DNA of 64,000 nt from Marivita sp. (lineage in GTDB: Bacteria > Pseudomonadota > Alphaproteobacteria > Rhodobacterales > Rhodobacteraceae): NCBI RefSeq assembly GCF_022763305.1, contig NZ_JALEGT010000120.1:91382-155381 (forward strand), read 5' to 3'. Numbering within the stretch: position 1 is the first letter of the stretch; each line of letters starts with the position of its first letter. A program made the translations under genes and the position numbers. Shown piece by piece: positions 1 to 9,827 of the stretch. Under the pieces are notes generated by a model, which was given only the letters and a program-made list of their open reading frames with translations, did not search any database and had not been told where the DNA came from.

Positions 1-792
1 GACATCAGCGCTGTCGCCAATGCCAAAAGCTCGACCGGGCGGCTGGACCTGCTGACGCGCACAATCACCGATGAGGGCACGGAATTCGACCGGATCGCAG
101 CCGGGTATACCGGGCCGCTCTATGCCGAGATTTGTCCGCGCTCGTTTTCGGTGCTGGTGCGTCCGGGCATGCGTCTGAACCAGATCCGGTTCCGCAACGG
201 GCAGTCCGTGCTGTCGGATGACACGCTGCGCACCCTGCATGCCGAACAGACGCTGGTGACGGGCGGACCCGCTGTGATCAGCGACGGGCTGGGGTTTTCG
301 GTCGATCTGAAACCCGAGAGCGGCGATCTGGTCGGCTATCGCGCCAAGCCGCACACCGGGGTGATCGACCTCGACAAGCTGGGGCATTACGCGCCCTCCG
401 AGTTCTGGGAAGAATTGCGGACAACCAACGGTCAGATCATCCTTGATCCGGACGCGTTCTATATCCTTGTCAGCCGCGAGGCCGTGCACATCCCACCCGA
501 TTACGCGGCTGAAATGGCGCCTTTTCTGGCGATGGTTGGGGAATTCCGGGTGCATTATGCCGGGTTCTTCGATCCCGGTTTCGGCCATGATGCGGCGGGA
601 GGCACCGGGTCACGCGGCGTGCTCGAAGTGCGCTGCCACGAAGCGCCCTTCGTTCTGGAACATGGGCAGATCGTGGGGCGGCTGGTCTACGAGAAAATGG
701 ACCAATCCCCGAGCCAGCTCTATGGCGCGGGGATCGCGTCGAATTATCAGGGACAGGGTCTGAAACTGTCCAAACACTTCGCGGCAGATTAG
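1..792 (+). CDS. dcd: dCTP deaminase, C-terminal part (5' end outside window)
   Basis: The frame is open from base 1, so the start lies upstream of the window. The product deaminates dCTP to dUTP in pyrimidine deoxynucleotide synthesis. The visible 263 residues contain the ANAKSSTGRLDLLTR segment and, near the end, a second jelly-roll half with YAGFFDPGFG, GVLEVR and GQIVGRLVYEKM, closing with SNYQGQGLKLSKHF. This is the long two-domain form common in alphaproteobacteria rather than the roughly 190-residue E. coli type. The TAG stop overlaps by three bases the stop of a small convergent gene. Function is assigned by family resemblance. Confidence 0.9.
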   Translation, partial: DISAVANAKSSTGRLDLLTRTITDEGTEFDRIAAGYTGPLYAEICPRSFSVLVRPGMRLNQIRFRNGQSVLSDDTLRTLHAEQTLVTGGPAVISDGLGFSVDLKPESGDLVGYRAKPHTGVIDLDKLGHYAPSEFWEELRTTNGQIILDPDAFYILVSREAVHIPPDYAAEMAPFLAMVGEFRVHYAGFFDPGFGHDAAGGTGSRGVLEVRCHEAPFVLEHGQIVGRLVYEKMDQSPSQLYGAGIASNYQGQGLKLSKHFAAD

Positions 793-941
793 CGGCGCGG
801 ATCGCTCTCTTGCGGCGCAGTCGGTTTCTTGCGCTTGGCCAGAGCGGCCTGACCCGCATTCATGCCGGCATTGATCCCGGAATTGATCACGCGGCGCATC
901 ACGGTGCGCATGACCATGTTGATGATCTGATTGAGGTTCAT
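789..941 (-). CDS. small conserved-looking protein, 50 aa
   Basis: A 50-residue product starting MNLNQIINMVMRTVMRR, with an amphipathic N-terminal helix followed by a Gly/Ala/Asn stretch and a basic tail. The start at 941 has a strong AGGAGG element six bases upstream; a longer reading from 986 lacks one. The gene converges on dcd, and the two stops overlap. I recall similar short proteins in Rhodobacterales, but I assign no function. The length, basic charge and methionine-rich helix would fit a membrane-surface or nucleic-acid-binding peptide. Confidence 0.65.
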   Translation of the reverse strand: MNLNQIINMVMRTVMRRVINSGINAGMNAGQAALAKRKKPTAPQESDPRR

Positions 942-1069
942 GACGTCCTCCTGTCTGGCTGCTTCGGACGATGAGATAGGGAACAATTGCGTCGATTTTC
1001 AGGCATTGTCCCGAAAATTTCGCACCTTTTCGTGAACCGGCGGGCCCGGAGCGCGATGCGTCGACGCGC

Positions 1070-1741
1070 TCAATCCTCGAACAATTCGGACTGACCCTCT
1101 TCGGTTTCTTCCTCCGCGTCCACATCCCCCTCGCCCATTTGCGGCATCGTTCCGGGGGGCGGACGGTTTTCCAGCAGGCCAGCCGCGCGCAGTTCCTTGA
1201 GCCCGGGCAGATCGCGCGCGGATTCGAGGCCGAAATGGTCAAGGAAGTCCTGCGTCACCACAAATGTCACCGGACGGCCCGGTGTCATCCGTCGGCGGCC
1301 AAAACGGATCCACTCCATTTCCAGAAGCTGATCCACCGTGCCCCGGCTGACCGACACGCCCCGGATCTCTTCGATCTCGGCGCGTGTGACGGGCTGGTGA
1401 TACGCGATGATCGCCAGCGTTTCGATCGCGGCGCGGCTGAGCTTGCGGGTCTCGACCGTTTCCTTCTGCATCAGAAAGCCTAGGTCCGGCGCGGTGCGCA
1501 TGGCCCAGGCATCGCCCACCTTGACCACGTTCACGCCCCTGCCCTCGTAGCGTTTGCGCAGGTAGACCAGCGCCTCGGCCGCGTCCGACCCGTGCGGCAT
1601 CCGGTCGTTCAATTCCTTGACCGTAACAGGCTCGGACGTGGCGAAAAGGATCGCTTCGACCATGCGCTCCTGTTCGCCCATGGGCGGCGCCTCGAAGAGG
1701 CTTTTTTCCACTTCGATGTCTGTATCGGTCTCGTCACTCAT
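1070..1741 (-). CDS. scpB: segregation and condensation protein B
   Basis: A 223-residue kleisin-associated protein of the SMC-ScpAB condensin, which compacts and segregates chromosomes. Two winged-helix domains are visible: the first near residues 20-95 (VEAILFATSEPVTVKEL), the second near 100-180 (AAIETLAIIAYHQPVTRAEIEEIRG, then RGTVDQLLEM). An acidic tail follows. Its start overlaps the scpA stop by four bases (ATGA), so the two are co-translated, as expected for partners that bind each other. Confidence 0.93.
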   Translation of the reverse strand: MSDETDTDIEVEKSLFEAPPMGEQERMVEAILFATSEPVTVKELNDRMPHGSDAAEALVYLRKRYEGRGVNVVKVGDAWAMRTAPDLGFLMQKETVETRKLSRAAIETLAIIAYHQPVTRAEIEEIRGVSVSRGTVDQLLEMEWIRFGRRRMTPGRPVTFVVTQDFLDHFGLESARDLPGLKELRAAGLLENRPPPGTMPQMGEGDVDAEEETEEGQSELFED

Positions 1742-2526
1742 CGCCCGTCTCTCCGGCGCAGTTCTATGGGCGCAAAGGTGTCGGACTGGCGCAGTTCGAC
1801 CTTGCCTTCCTTGGCCAGTTCAAGCGAGGCGGCAAAGGTCGCCGCCGTGGCCGACCGCCAGCGCACGGGGTCAGCATCCCAGCCATCGGGCATGTAGCAT
1901 GAAATGTCGGTCCATGACCCGGCAAAGCCGATCAAGCCACGCATCCGTTCCAGCGCCTGTTCCATCGTGAAGACCGCGTCGCGGTCCATCACGAAGGGGC
2001 GGAATTCGTCCTTGGTGCGGATGCGCGCATAGCCCTGCATCAGGTCGAGCAGCGTGGCGGTATATTCGACCTTGCGCACCCGTTCGACCTCTTGCGTAAG
2101 ACCACGGGCAAAGAAATCCCGGCCCAACTGGTCGCGCGCCATCAGCTTCGCGGCCACATCGCGCATTGCTTGCAGGCGTTCCAACTGGAACGCCAGATGC
2201 GCGGCAAGGTCTTCGCCGGACGGTCCGTCTTCGGTCGGATCGGGCGGCAGCAGCAGACGGGATTTGAGAAAGGCGAGCCAGGCCGCCATCACGAGGTAAT
2301 CGGCGGCAAGTTCGATCCGCAGCGCCTTGGCCTTTTCGACGAAGGCCAGATACTGGCGGGCCAGCTGCAACACCGAGATCTTGCGCAGGTCCACCTTCTG
2401 CGTACGGCTGAGCGTGAGAAGCAGATCAAGCGGGCCCTCGAACCCGTCCACATCGACGATCAGCGCTTCCGCCGCCAGCCGATCCGCGACCGAGCCGTCA
2501 AACCTGTCCGATGTCGCCTCGTTCAT
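1738..2526 (-). CDS. scpA: segregation and condensation protein A (kleisin)
   Basis: A 262-residue kleisin that bridges SMC heads. The family signature FEGPLDLLLTLSRTQKVDL is near residue 29, followed by QYLAFVEKAKALRIELAADYLVMAAWLAFLKSRLLLP. The C-terminal winged helix is near residues 190-260. It overlaps nagZ upstream and scpB downstream by four bases each, giving a translationally coupled nagZ-scpA-scpB unit, the arrangement I know from other Rhodobacterales. Confidence 0.93.
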   Translation of the reverse strand: MNEATSDRFDGSVADRLAAEALIVDVDGFEGPLDLLLTLSRTQKVDLRKISVLQLARQYLAFVEKAKALRIELAADYLVMAAWLAFLKSRLLLPPDPTEDGPSGEDLAAHLAFQLERLQAMRDVAAKLMARDQLGRDFFARGLTQEVERVRKVEYTATLLDLMQGYARIRTKDEFRPFVMDRDAVFTMEQALERMRGLIGFAGSWTDISCYMPDGWDADPVRWRSATAATFAASLELAKEGKVELRQSDTFAPIELRRRDGR

Positions 2527-3536
2527 GCACCGCGCCCTTGCTCCAGTTCCGCAAGCTTGGCGGTGAGGGCGGCAATGTCAACATCCTGAGGCATGGTTCG
2601 CCGGGCCAGTGCGGCCTCGGCACGGCGCTGGCTGGGCTCGGACATGGTCCCGATCCGGTCCATCAGGGCGATGCGTTCGGCCAGATCGCCGTTGCAGTGC
2701 AGGATCACGTCGCACCCCGCAGCGAGGGAGGCGGCACCACGTTCGGGCACGGTCCCGGAAAGCGCCTGCATGCCGATGTCGTCGGTCATCAGAAGGCCGG
2801 TAAAGCCAAGGTCGTCGCGGATGCGGCGGATCATGCTGGCCGAGGTGGTGGCGGGGCCGGTTTCGCCAAAGGCGCTGTAGACCAGATGCGCGGTCATCCC
2901 CATCGCCACATTGGCAAAGGGGCGGAAGGCGGCGAAGTCGATGCTGTCGAGTGTGTCCGTGGGCGCGTCAATGCGCGGCAGGTCAAGATGGCTGTCCATC
3001 TGGGCCAGCCCATGCCCGGGGATGTGCTTGATCACCGGAAACACGCCGCCCCGTTCATGACCTTCGACCACGGCGCGGCCAATTTTTACCACCTGGTCAA
3101 GATTTGATCCGTAACACCGGTTGCGCAGGAACGGGTGGGTCTCGGGGCGCGCAACATCCAGCATCGGGGCGCAATTGGCGTCGATGCCAAGTGCCAACAG
3201 CTCGTGCGCAATGATGCGGTAGCGCAGGCGCATGCCCACTTCGGTATGGGGGCCCAGCAGATCCACATGATCGAGTGGCGGCAGCCAGTCGGTCGCCGAT
3301 GGCGCGCGCAGGCGCTGCACGCGGCCGCCTTCCTGGTCGATGAAGATGGGGGCATTCCAGCCGACCGTATCGCGCAGGTCAGATGTCAAAGCACGGATCT
3401 GGTCCGCGCTGTCGAGATTGCGGTCGAAAAGGATGAAGCCGAACGGGTTGGCGTCGGCAAAAAACGCGCGCTCGTCCGGGGACAGGCGCGCGCCGTCGCA
3501 ACCAAAGATGGCGGCTCCGAACGGTCTGGATGTCAC
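2523..3536 (-). CDS. nagZ: beta-N-acetylhexosaminidase (GH3, NagZ)
   Basis: A 337-residue cytoplasmic GH3 enzyme that removes N-acetylglucosamine from anhydromuropeptides during peptidoglycan recycling. The signature KHIPGHGLAQMDSHLDLP (near residue 165) contains the catalytic His of the flexible loop, and LLMTDDIGMQAL (near 246) carries the nucleophile Asp. The sequence has no signal peptide. It lies between the SPOR protein and scpA with four-base overlaps on both sides. Confidence 0.93.
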   Translation of the reverse strand: MTSRPFGAAIFGCDGARLSPDERAFFADANPFGFILFDRNLDSADQIRALTSDLRDTVGWNAPIFIDQEGGRVQRLRAPSATDWLPPLDHVDLLGPHTEVGMRLRYRIIAHELLALGIDANCAPMLDVARPETHPFLRNRCYGSNLDQVVKIGRAVVEGHERGGVFPVIKHIPGHGLAQMDSHLDLPRIDAPTDTLDSIDFAAFRPFANVAMGMTAHLVYSAFGETGPATTSASMIRRIRDDLGFTGLLMTDDIGMQALSGTVPERGAASLAAGCDVILHCNGDLAERIALMDRIGTMSEPSQRRAEAALARRTMPQDVDIAALTAKLAELEQGRGA

Positions 3537-4513
3537 CGGCTGACCACCGGGATGCAGTCCGCGCCTTCAGCGACCAGCGCCGCGCAGAAACGGCGCGACT
3601 CGCTCAGGTCTTCGAACCCGTGCGCGCGGAGGCGGTAGAAGACACGGCCACCCGAGGTGGCCTCTTCGATCACGCGCTCCTTGCCGCCGAGGAATTCGCC
3701 GAACCGCGTGGACAGCTTGGTCCATTGCTCGCGGGCGATGTCCGGGCTGTCGAAGGCGCCGAACTGAACAAGGCGTGTGCCTGCGGGAATGGCGCTGGGG
3801 TCGATTTCGGCCACTCCTGACGCGGGACGCGGGGCCGGCGCGGACAGCGAGGCGAGCTGCAGGCCGGACGGACGTGGGGCCGGACGCAACGACCGGGCCA
3901 CACCGGGAACAGACGCGGGAATGATGTCTGCCGAGGCTGTGAGATCCGCCTCTTCCTCGGTGTCGAACACGCCTGTGTCGGGGGCCGGGTCGATTTCGGT
4001 GAACGGGGTCGCATTGGCGGCGATCTGGTCGGCCAGTGCCTTGATCGGATCATCGGCATTTGCGATGTCGGTCAGTGCCAGAGCCGGCGCTTCGGTCCGG
4101 GCATCGTCGCGAAGCGCGGCCAGAGCCACCTCCTCGCGCGGGCTGAGCGCGCGGGTGTCGGTGATCTCGGTCACGACCATGTCGTCTTCGGTGACATCCA
4201 GAGGGCGCGGGGCCAGAACGATCTGCTCGGGCGGCGGGGCCGAGGTGCCGGTGCCGGCGATGTTGTTGACCGCCAGTCCTTCGTGTCGTGCGATCTGGCC
4301 TCCGGGATCGTCGGGGGCGACGCGCATCGGGCCTTCGATGGCCTGCACCACCGGCACACCCGAGACATCGCGCATGATCAGCCGATATCCCCAAATCGCT
4401 ACACCAATCACCAATGCCAGCGACATGGCCGCGCCCAGCCAATTGGCTGCCGTGGCCAGGTTGCCAGACGTTCCGTCCCCGCGTGCGGGGGCCGTGAAAT
4501 CCGAATCTGCCAT
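3533..4513 (-). CDS. SPOR-domain membrane protein
   Basis: A 326-residue protein with a short cytoplasmic N-terminus, one transmembrane helix (about residues 24-46, LGAAMSLALVIGVAIWGY), a long acidic and Pro/Ala-rich periplasmic linker, and a C-terminal SPOR domain (about 245-326, TRLVQFGAFDSPDIAREQW). SPOR domains bind denuded glycans at division septa, so a role in septal cell-wall metabolism is likely. Its position between argS and nagZ supports a wall-related role. It resembles FtsN or DamX in layout only, so I give no symbol. Confidence 0.88.
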   Translation of the reverse strand: MADSDFTAPARGDGTSGNLATAANWLGAAMSLALVIGVAIWGYRLIMRDVSGVPVVQAIEGPMRVAPDDPGGQIARHEGLAVNNIAGTGTSAPPPEQIVLAPRPLDVTEDDMVVTEITDTRALSPREEVALAALRDDARTEAPALALTDIANADDPIKALADQIAANATPFTEIDPAPDTGVFDTEEEADLTASADIIPASVPGVARSLRPAPRPSGLQLASLSAPAPRPASGVAEIDPSAIPAGTRLVQFGAFDSPDIAREQWTKLSTRFGEFLGGKERVIEEATSGGRVFYRLRAHGFEDLSESRRFCAALVAEGADCIPVVSR

Positions 4514-4586
4514 GTCCGCCTCATCTCCCGGCGGTCGTTGCCGCCGGTGTTTCTTGCCGTTGCCTCAGCCGGTCATGGCGCTTTTG

Positions 4587-6332
4587 TCAGCGCATTTCCT
4601 CAACCGGCGTGACACCCAAGATACCAAGGCCTGCGGAAATAACAACAGAGACGGACCGCGCGAGGGCGATTTTCGCCTGTGTCACCTCGGTGTTGCCCTC
4701 CTGCAAGAACCGCAGCTCGGGCACGTCGTTGCCCTTGTTGTAGAGCGCGTGCAGATCGGACGCGAGTTCGTAGAGATAGAACGCCACCCGGTGCGGTTCG
4801 TTGGTGCGCGCGGCGATCTCGACCAGACGCGGCCATTCCGCCAGTTTGCGCGCCACGGCCAGTTCGCTGTCATGGGTCATGCCCGACAGATCGACAGCCG
4901 CCAGCGTGGCGTCATCCACCGCGATCCCGGCCTCGGTCGCCTTGCGCAGCACCGAATGCACCCGCGCATTGGCGTATTGCACGTAGAAAACCGGATTGTC
5001 CTTGGACTGCTCCAGCACCTTGTCGAAATCGAAATCGAGCGGCGCGTCGTTCTTGCGGGTCAGCATGTGGAACCGCGTGACATCGGGGCCGACCTGATCG
5101 ACCACGTCGCGCAGCATGACAAAGGTCCCTGCCCGCTTGGACATCTTGAACGGCTCACCGTTCTTGAAGAGCTTTACGAGCTGCGTCAGCTTGATGTCGA
5201 GCGGCGTCTTGCCGTCCGACAATGCGCTGACCGCCGCCTTCATCCGTTTGACATAGCCGCCGTGATCCGCGCCGAAGACGTCGATCAGAAGGTCATAGCC
5301 GCGCTGCACCTTGTCATAGTGATAGGCGATGTCGGGCGCGAAATAGGTCCACGATCCGTCCGACTTCATGATCGGACGATCCACGTCATCGCCATGGGCG
5401 GTGGATTTGAACAGCGTCTGTTCCCGCGGCTCCCAATCCTCGGGTGTCTTGCCCTTGGGCGGCTCGAGGGTGCCGCGATAGATCAGGCCCTTGTCCCGAA
5501 GACTGTCGATGGCCGCTTCGATCCGACCCGTGCCGTAGAGCGACTTCTCGCTGAAGAACTTGTCCATCTCGACGCCAAGAAGACCCAGATCGGCGCGGAT
5601 CAGCATCATCATGGCGTCGGTGGCGAACTCGCGCACCTCGTCCAGCCACACGTCTTCGGGCGCATCAAGGTACTTGTCACCCACTTTGGACTTCAGCGCC
5701 TCGCCCACTTCGATGAGGTAGTCGCCGGGATAGGTGCCATCGGGCCAATCGACGCTCAGGTCATGGGCCTCCTGGTAGCGCAGGTAGACCGACCGCGCGA
5801 GCACATCGACCTGCGCGCCGCCATCGTTGATGTAGTATTCCCGCGTGACGTCGTAGCCTGCGTAATCCAGCAGCGAGGCCAGCGCGTCACCAAACACCGC
5901 ACCCCGCGTGTGGCCGACATGCAGAGGACCTGTCGGGTTCGCGGACACGTATTCCACATTCACGCGCTTGCCCTGTCCCATGTCGGATTTGCCGTAGGCG
6001 GTGCCAGAGGACAGGATCGTCTTCGGCAGGCCCTGCCACACGGCATCCCCCAGCCGCAGGTTGAGGAAGCCCGGTCCCGCCACCTCGGCCGAAGACACAC
6101 GCGGATCAGCGGACAGCTTGGCGGCCAGAGCCTCGGCGATGTCGCGCGGCTTGGCCCCGGCGGGTTTCGCCAGCACCATCGCGGCATTGGTCGCCATATC
6201 GCCATGCAGCGGGTCACGCGGAGGTTCGACCGTCACATTGGCAAAGTCGAGACCGTCCGGCAGCACGCCTTCGGCCACCATCGCGTTCAGGCTGTCGATC
6301 ACAAGCACCCGGATATCGGAGAAAAGGTTCAT
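4587..6332 (-). CDS. argS: arginyl-tRNA synthetase
   Basis: A 581-residue class I synthetase that charges tRNA-Arg. The HIGH-type motif appears as [17 protein letters not shown] and the KMSKS-type motif as [10 protein letters not shown]. The N-terminal additional domain and the C-terminal DALR anticodon-binding helices ([17 protein letters not shown]) are both present. The start chosen is MNLFSDIRV at 6332; a longer open reading exists upstream but codes for low-complexity Arg/His-rich sequence unlike any ArgRS. The gene heads the argS-SPOR-nagZ-scpA-scpB row. Confidence 0.96.
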   Translation of the reverse strand: MNLFSDIRVLVIDSLNAMVAEGVLPDGLDFANVTVEPPRDPLHGDMATNAAMVLAKPAGAKPRDIAEALAAKLSADPRVSSAEVAGPGFLNLRLGDAVWQGLPKTILSSGTAYGKSDMGQGKRVNVEYVSANPTGPLHVGHTRGAVFGDALASLLDYAGYDVTREYYINDGGAQVDVLARSVYLRYQEAHDLSVDWPDGTYPGDYLIEVGEALKSKVGDKYLDAPEDVWLDEVREFATDAMMMLIRADLGLLGVEMDKFFSEKSLYGTGRIEAAIDSLRDKGLIYRGTLEPPKGKTPEDWEPREQTLFKSTAHGDDVDRPIMKSDGSWTYFAPDIAYHYDKVQRGYDLLIDVFGADHGGYVKRMKAAVSALSDGKTPLDIKLTQLVKLFKNGEPFKMSKRAGTFVMLRDVVDQVGPDVTRFHMLTRKNDAPLDFDFDKVLEQSKDNPVFYVQYANARVHSVLRKATEAGIAVDDATLAAVDLSGMTHDSELAVARKLAEWPRLVEIAARTNEPHRVAFYLYELASDLHALYNKGNDVPELRFLQEGNTEVTQAKIALARSVSVVISAGLGILGVTPVEEMR

Positions 6333-6388
6333 GTCATACGTCCTTTGTTCGGGACGTCCTCTACCACCTTCAACCGCCGCGTCAAATA

Positions 6389-8218
6389 TCAGGCTTGGCC
6401 TTCCGCCTTGGCGCGGTGTTCTTTCATCGGCAGCATGGCAATCAGCCGGGTGCCACGGGTTTCCTTGGGCGCGTCCTTCGGCCCCAGAATGCGCAGCGTG
6501 CCGCGCGGGCCGATATCGGCAATCGGGATGCCTTCGGGATGGGTGTCGTACCAATCCTGCAGGGTGAACTCTTCGGACAGGGTGGTGGCGCGGAATTCCC
6601 ATCCGTCCCACATGCGGCGCTGCACCTGCCAATAGGTCTCGCCCGCGCCGATATAGCGCCCGCCCAGTTTCGGCGGCAGAGCATAGCGCGCGGAATCGGA
6701 TGTTTCGCGGGTCAGCTGATAGACGTTCTCGCGCCCGAATTCGGGGGCAAGGTCGGTCGCCACCAGCGTGTTGTAGGCGTCGTTGTCCGTCGCCGCAATC
6801 ACGGTTTCATAGGCCATCAGGTCCAGCCGGTGTTCGGCCCCCTCGGACAGGATGTCGCCAGTATAGATGTCCAGTCCCGCGTCGCGTGCCTCGCGCAGAT
6901 GGCTGCGGTTGGGGTCCGAGATCATCACCGGAAGGTCCAGCTTTTTCAAAAGCTTGCCGAACTCGACCGTCCAACGGTTGCCGCCCACCAGCAGCACACC
7001 GGGCGTGGTGGAAGCGTTGAGCCGCAGAAGCCTTGCAATGGGCTTCAACGTGAAGCCGTGCAGCACAACGGTGCCTGCCACCAGCGCAAAGGCGAGTGAC
7101 GAGATCTGCGCCGCGTCCTCGATCCCGGCCTGAACAAGGCGATCCCCAAAGAGGCCCGCGACGGCGACCAGAACTACGCCGCGCGGGCCGGTGAAGGCCA
7201 CAAGCAGGCGTTCGGCCCATGGCACGTTGGAAAAGGCCAGCGAGATCAGCACGGTCAGAGGGCGCGCGATCAGGATCACGGCCACCACCGTCGCCAACGT
7301 CTGCCAGTTCATCGCCAGAAGCGTCTCGCGTGTCATGTTGGCGGCGAGCAGGATGAACACGCCGGACACCAGCAGGATCGTCGCGTGTTCCTTGAAGCGG
7401 TGCATCTCGGCATGGCTGGGCAGATGCGCGTTGGCGATCCAGACACCCATGATGGTCACGGCAAGAAGCCCGCTTTCATGCAGCAGCGAATCCGAGGCGG
7501 CAAAAGCCACCAGCACGCTGACGAAGAGCACGGGCACCTTCATGTATTCCGGCACCCAGCCACTCGAGAAGGATCTCGCGATGCCCCAACCGGCCGCAAT
7601 ACCGACTACGGTCGCAACCGAAATCCCGATGGCCAGTTCGGTCACCGCCTGTTCCACGGTCGTCGCGGTCTGCCAGACAAGCACCACTTCGAAGGCCAGA
7701 ACAGCGGCCAAAGCGCCTGCCGGATCGTTGACGATGGCTTCCCATTGCAAAAGCGCCGCCGGGCGGCGTTTCAACCGCGCCTGACGCAAAAGCGGTGCGA
7801 TCACGGTTGGGCCTGTCACGATCATGATGCCCCCAAAGACCGCCGACGTGGCCCAACTCAGCCCGCCGACATAGTGCAGAACGGATGCCGACAGCAGCCA
7901 GCCGACCGGACCACCGATGATCACCAGCCGTTTCACCCCAACGGCGGCATCGGTCAGGGACTTGAAATTGAGCGTCAGGCCCCCTTCGAACAGGATGATC
8001 GCCACAGCCACCGCCACGATCGGTTGCAGCAGGTCCCCCATCGCCACGGAAGGATCAAGGATGCCGAAGACCGGACCCACCATAAGCCCCGCCAGCAACA
8101 TCAACACGATCGCCGGAAGATTGAGCCGCCACGCGAGCCATTGCGCTCCGACGCCCAAAGCGCCGACCAAAGCAAAGGCGGTGACCGGATTCATGCCGGC
8201 GTCTGCAGGTGTTGCCAC
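6389..8218 (-). CDS. CPA1-type Na+/H+ antiporter with C-terminal RCK/TrkA-N domain
   Basis: A 609-residue membrane protein. Residues about 10-400 hold a dozen hydrophobic segments of the Na+/H+ exchanger fold, including the GPRGVV motif of CPA1 members ([20 protein letters not shown]). The C-terminal part has a Rossmann-like nucleotide-binding segment ([28 protein letters not shown]) typical of RCK/TrkA-N gating domains. It should exchange monovalent cations for protons in pH or salt homeostasis. It sits between dgt and argS, two genes I know as neighbours in related genomes, so it may be an insertion in that row. Confidence 0.85.
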   Translation of the reverse strand: MATPADAGMNPVTAFALVGALGVGAQWLAWRLNLPAIVLMLLAGLMVGPVFGILDPSVAMGDLLQPIVAVAVAIILFEGGLTLNFKSLTDAAVGVKRLVIIGGPVGWLLSASVLHYVGGLSWATSAVFGGIMIVTGPTVIAPLLRQARLKRRPAALLQWEAIVNDPAGALAAVLAFEVVLVWQTATTVEQAVTELAIGISVATVVGIAAGWGIARSFSSGWVPEYMKVPVLFVSVLVAFAASDSLLHESGLLAVTIMGVWIANAHLPSHAEMHRFKEHATILLVSGVFILLAANMTRETLLAMNWQTLATVVAVILIARPLTVLISLAFSNVPWAERLLVAFTGPRGVVLVAVAGLFGDRLVQAGIEDAAQISSLAFALVAGTVVLHGFTLKPIARLLRLNASTTPGVLLVGGNRWTVEFGKLLKKLDLPVMISDPNRSHLREARDAGLDIYTGDILSEGAEHRLDLMAYETVIAATDNDAYNTLVATDLAPEFGRENVYQLTRETSDSARYALPPKLGGRYIGAGETYWQVQRRMWDGWEFRATTLSEEFTLQDWYDTHPEGIPIADIGPRGTLRILGPKDAPKETRGTRLIAMLPMKEHRAKAEGQA

Positions 8219-8230
8219 GATGTATTCCTC

Positions 8231-9391
8231 TTATGACCTCGCGGAAATCACGTCCGAACCTGTCAGGCGCGCATGCTCCTGCAGGGCAAACCGGTCGGTC
8301 ATCCCGGCTATGTAATCCCCGACAAGCCGTGCGAGTTCCGTCTCGGTCTCGATTTCCGCAACGTCCTTGCGCCATTGCTTGGGCAAAAGAGACGGGTCGG
8401 ACATGAACAGAGGGAAGAGTTCGTTGATGACTTTCGTCACCTGTGCGCGCATCTCGACCACGCCGGGCGCGCGGTACATGCGGTGGAACAGAAACTCGCG
8501 GATCACCTTGAGATCCGACCAGAGGGCCGGGGTGAACTGCACCATCATTCGCCCTGCGGCGCGGATGTCTTCGGGGCTTTGTGGATCGAGGTCTGTGAGA
8601 TTGGCGCGGGTGACATTGATCACATCGCTGACCAGCACGCCGAAAAAGCGGCGCAACGCCTCATGGCGGCGGCGGTAATAGTTCAGTCCGGGGTAAATCC
8701 GATCCACCTCGGCAAAACAATCGCTTACAATGGGAAGCTTAGCCAGTTCATCGGTCGAGAACAGCTCAGCTCGAAGACCATCGTGCAGGTCGTGGTGGTT
8801 GTAGGCGATGTCGTCGGACAGGGCCGCGACCTGCGCTTCGGCGCTTGCGTGGGTGTGCAATTCCAGATCGTGCCGGGCGTTGTAGGCGGCCAGCGCATGT
8901 GGGATCGGCTGCTTCACCGGGCCGTTGTGTTTTGCAATGCCTTCAAGGGTTTCCCAAGTGAGGTTCAACCCGTCGAAATCGGCATAGTGCCGCTCCAGCG
9001 ATGTCACGATGCGGATCGCCTGCGCGTTGTGATCGAACCCGCCATAGGGCTGCATGAGCGCATCCAGCGCGTCCTCGCCCGTGTGCCCGAACGGCGTGTG
9101 GCCCAGATCATGTGCCAGCGCCACCGCCTCGGTCAGTTCCAGATCGAGGCCCAGTGTTTTGGAAATGGTCCGCGCGACCTGCCCGACTTCGATGGAGTGC
9201 GTCAGACGCGTGCGGAAATAATCGCCCTCGTGTTCGATGAAGACCTGCGTCTTGTGCTTGAGCCGCCGAAAGGCGGACGCGTGGATGATCCGGTCGCGAT
9301 CCCGTTGAAAACACGACCGGAACGCGCTTTCCTCTTCGGGGTATAGCCTGCCTCGCGACCTGCCCGGATCGCATGCATAGAGCGCCGTCAT
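8231..9391 (-). CDS. dgt: dGTP triphosphohydrolase-like HD protein
   Basis: A 386-residue HD-superfamily dNTPase that hydrolyses dNTPs to nucleosides and triphosphate. Metal-binding motifs are visible as RLTHSIEVGQVAR (H) and EAVALAHDLGHTPFGHTGE (HD). The KHKTQVF and FRSCFQRDRDRIIHASAFRRL segments are standard for the family. The chosen start MTALYACDPGRSRGRLYPEE at 9391 matches family N-termini; the longer reading runs into the divergent erpA promoter. The shorter alphaproteobacterial form differs from E. coli Dgt, so substrate range is uncertain. Confidence 0.9.
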   Translation of the reverse strand: MTALYACDPGRSRGRLYPEEESAFRSCFQRDRDRIIHASAFRRLKHKTQVFIEHEGDYFRTRLTHSIEVGQVARTISKTLGLDLELTEAVALAHDLGHTPFGHTGEDALDALMQPYGGFDHNAQAIRIVTSLERHYADFDGLNLTWETLEGIAKHNGPVKQPIPHALAAYNARHDLELHTHASAEAQVAALSDDIAYNHHDLHDGLRAELFSTDELAKLPIVSDCFAEVDRIYPGLNYYRRRHEALRRFFGVLVSDVINVTRANLTDLDPQSPEDIRAAGRMMVQFTPALWSDLKVIREFLFHRMYRAPGVVEMRAQVTKVINELFPLFMSDPSLLPKQWRKDVAEIETETELARLVGDYIAGMTDRFALQEHARLTGSDVISARS

Positions 9392-9474
9392 GATCGACCG
9401 CCTGTTCTTGTTCCCTGTCCCGGCTGCCCTTATATTCACAACAGTCCACAATTCAAAGCCAACCCGAGGGTGAC

Positions 9475-9798
9475 ATGCAGCTTCCACCGAAAGTCACGGA
9501 TCGCGCGTTCGAACGTTTGTCGGAAATCGGCGCCGGCGCCGAGGGCAAGGCCCTGCGCGTGGCGGTCGAAGGCGGCGGGTGTTCGGGCTTCCAGTACGAG
9601 ATCAAACTGGATGATCCGGCCGAGGATGATCTGGTGCTCGAAGGGCACGGAGAACGGGTCGTGGTGGATTCGGTCTCGCTGCCGTTCCTGTCGAACGCGG
9701 TGATCGACTTTTCCGAGGAACTGATCGGCGCGCGGTTCGTGATCGACAATCCGAATGCCACCTCCTCGTGCGGCTGCGGCACCAGCTTTTCCATGTAA
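9475..9798 (+). CDS. erpA: A-type Fe-S cluster carrier (HesB/IscA/ErpA family)
   Basis: A 107-residue Fe-S insertion protein with the three conserved cysteines in their usual places: Cys36 (VEGGGCSGFQY) and Cys99/Cys101 (SSCGCGTSFSM). It receives Fe-S clusters from the assembly machinery and delivers them to apo-enzymes. It is transcribed away from dgt. ErpA is the best guess among A-type carriers in this group; the exact subtype cannot be settled from sequence alone. Confidence 0.9.
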   Translation: MQLPPKVTDRAFERLSEIGAGAEGKALRVAVEGGGCSGFQYEIKLDDPAEDDLVLEGHGERVVVDSVSLPFLSNAVIDFSEELIGARFVIDNPNATSSCGCGTSFSM

Positions 9799-9804
9799 CG
9801 CATC

Positions 9805-9820
9805 GGGGGCACGGGCCCCC
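9805..9820. terminator. short GC hairpin between convergent erpA and the 357-aa gene
   Basis: GGGGGC and GCCCCC flank a four-base loop just after the erpA stop and just before the stop of the convergent gene. There is no T-run on either side, so it is only a weak terminator candidate. Confidence 0.3.
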
Positions 9821-9827
9821 ACCCGGT

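Noticed and set aside
3777..6635. A 952-codon open frame on the + strand
   Set aside because: It lies wholly opposite argS and the SPOR gene, codes for His/Arg/Gly-rich low-complexity sequence and has no ribosome-binding site; it is a high-GC antisense shadow.
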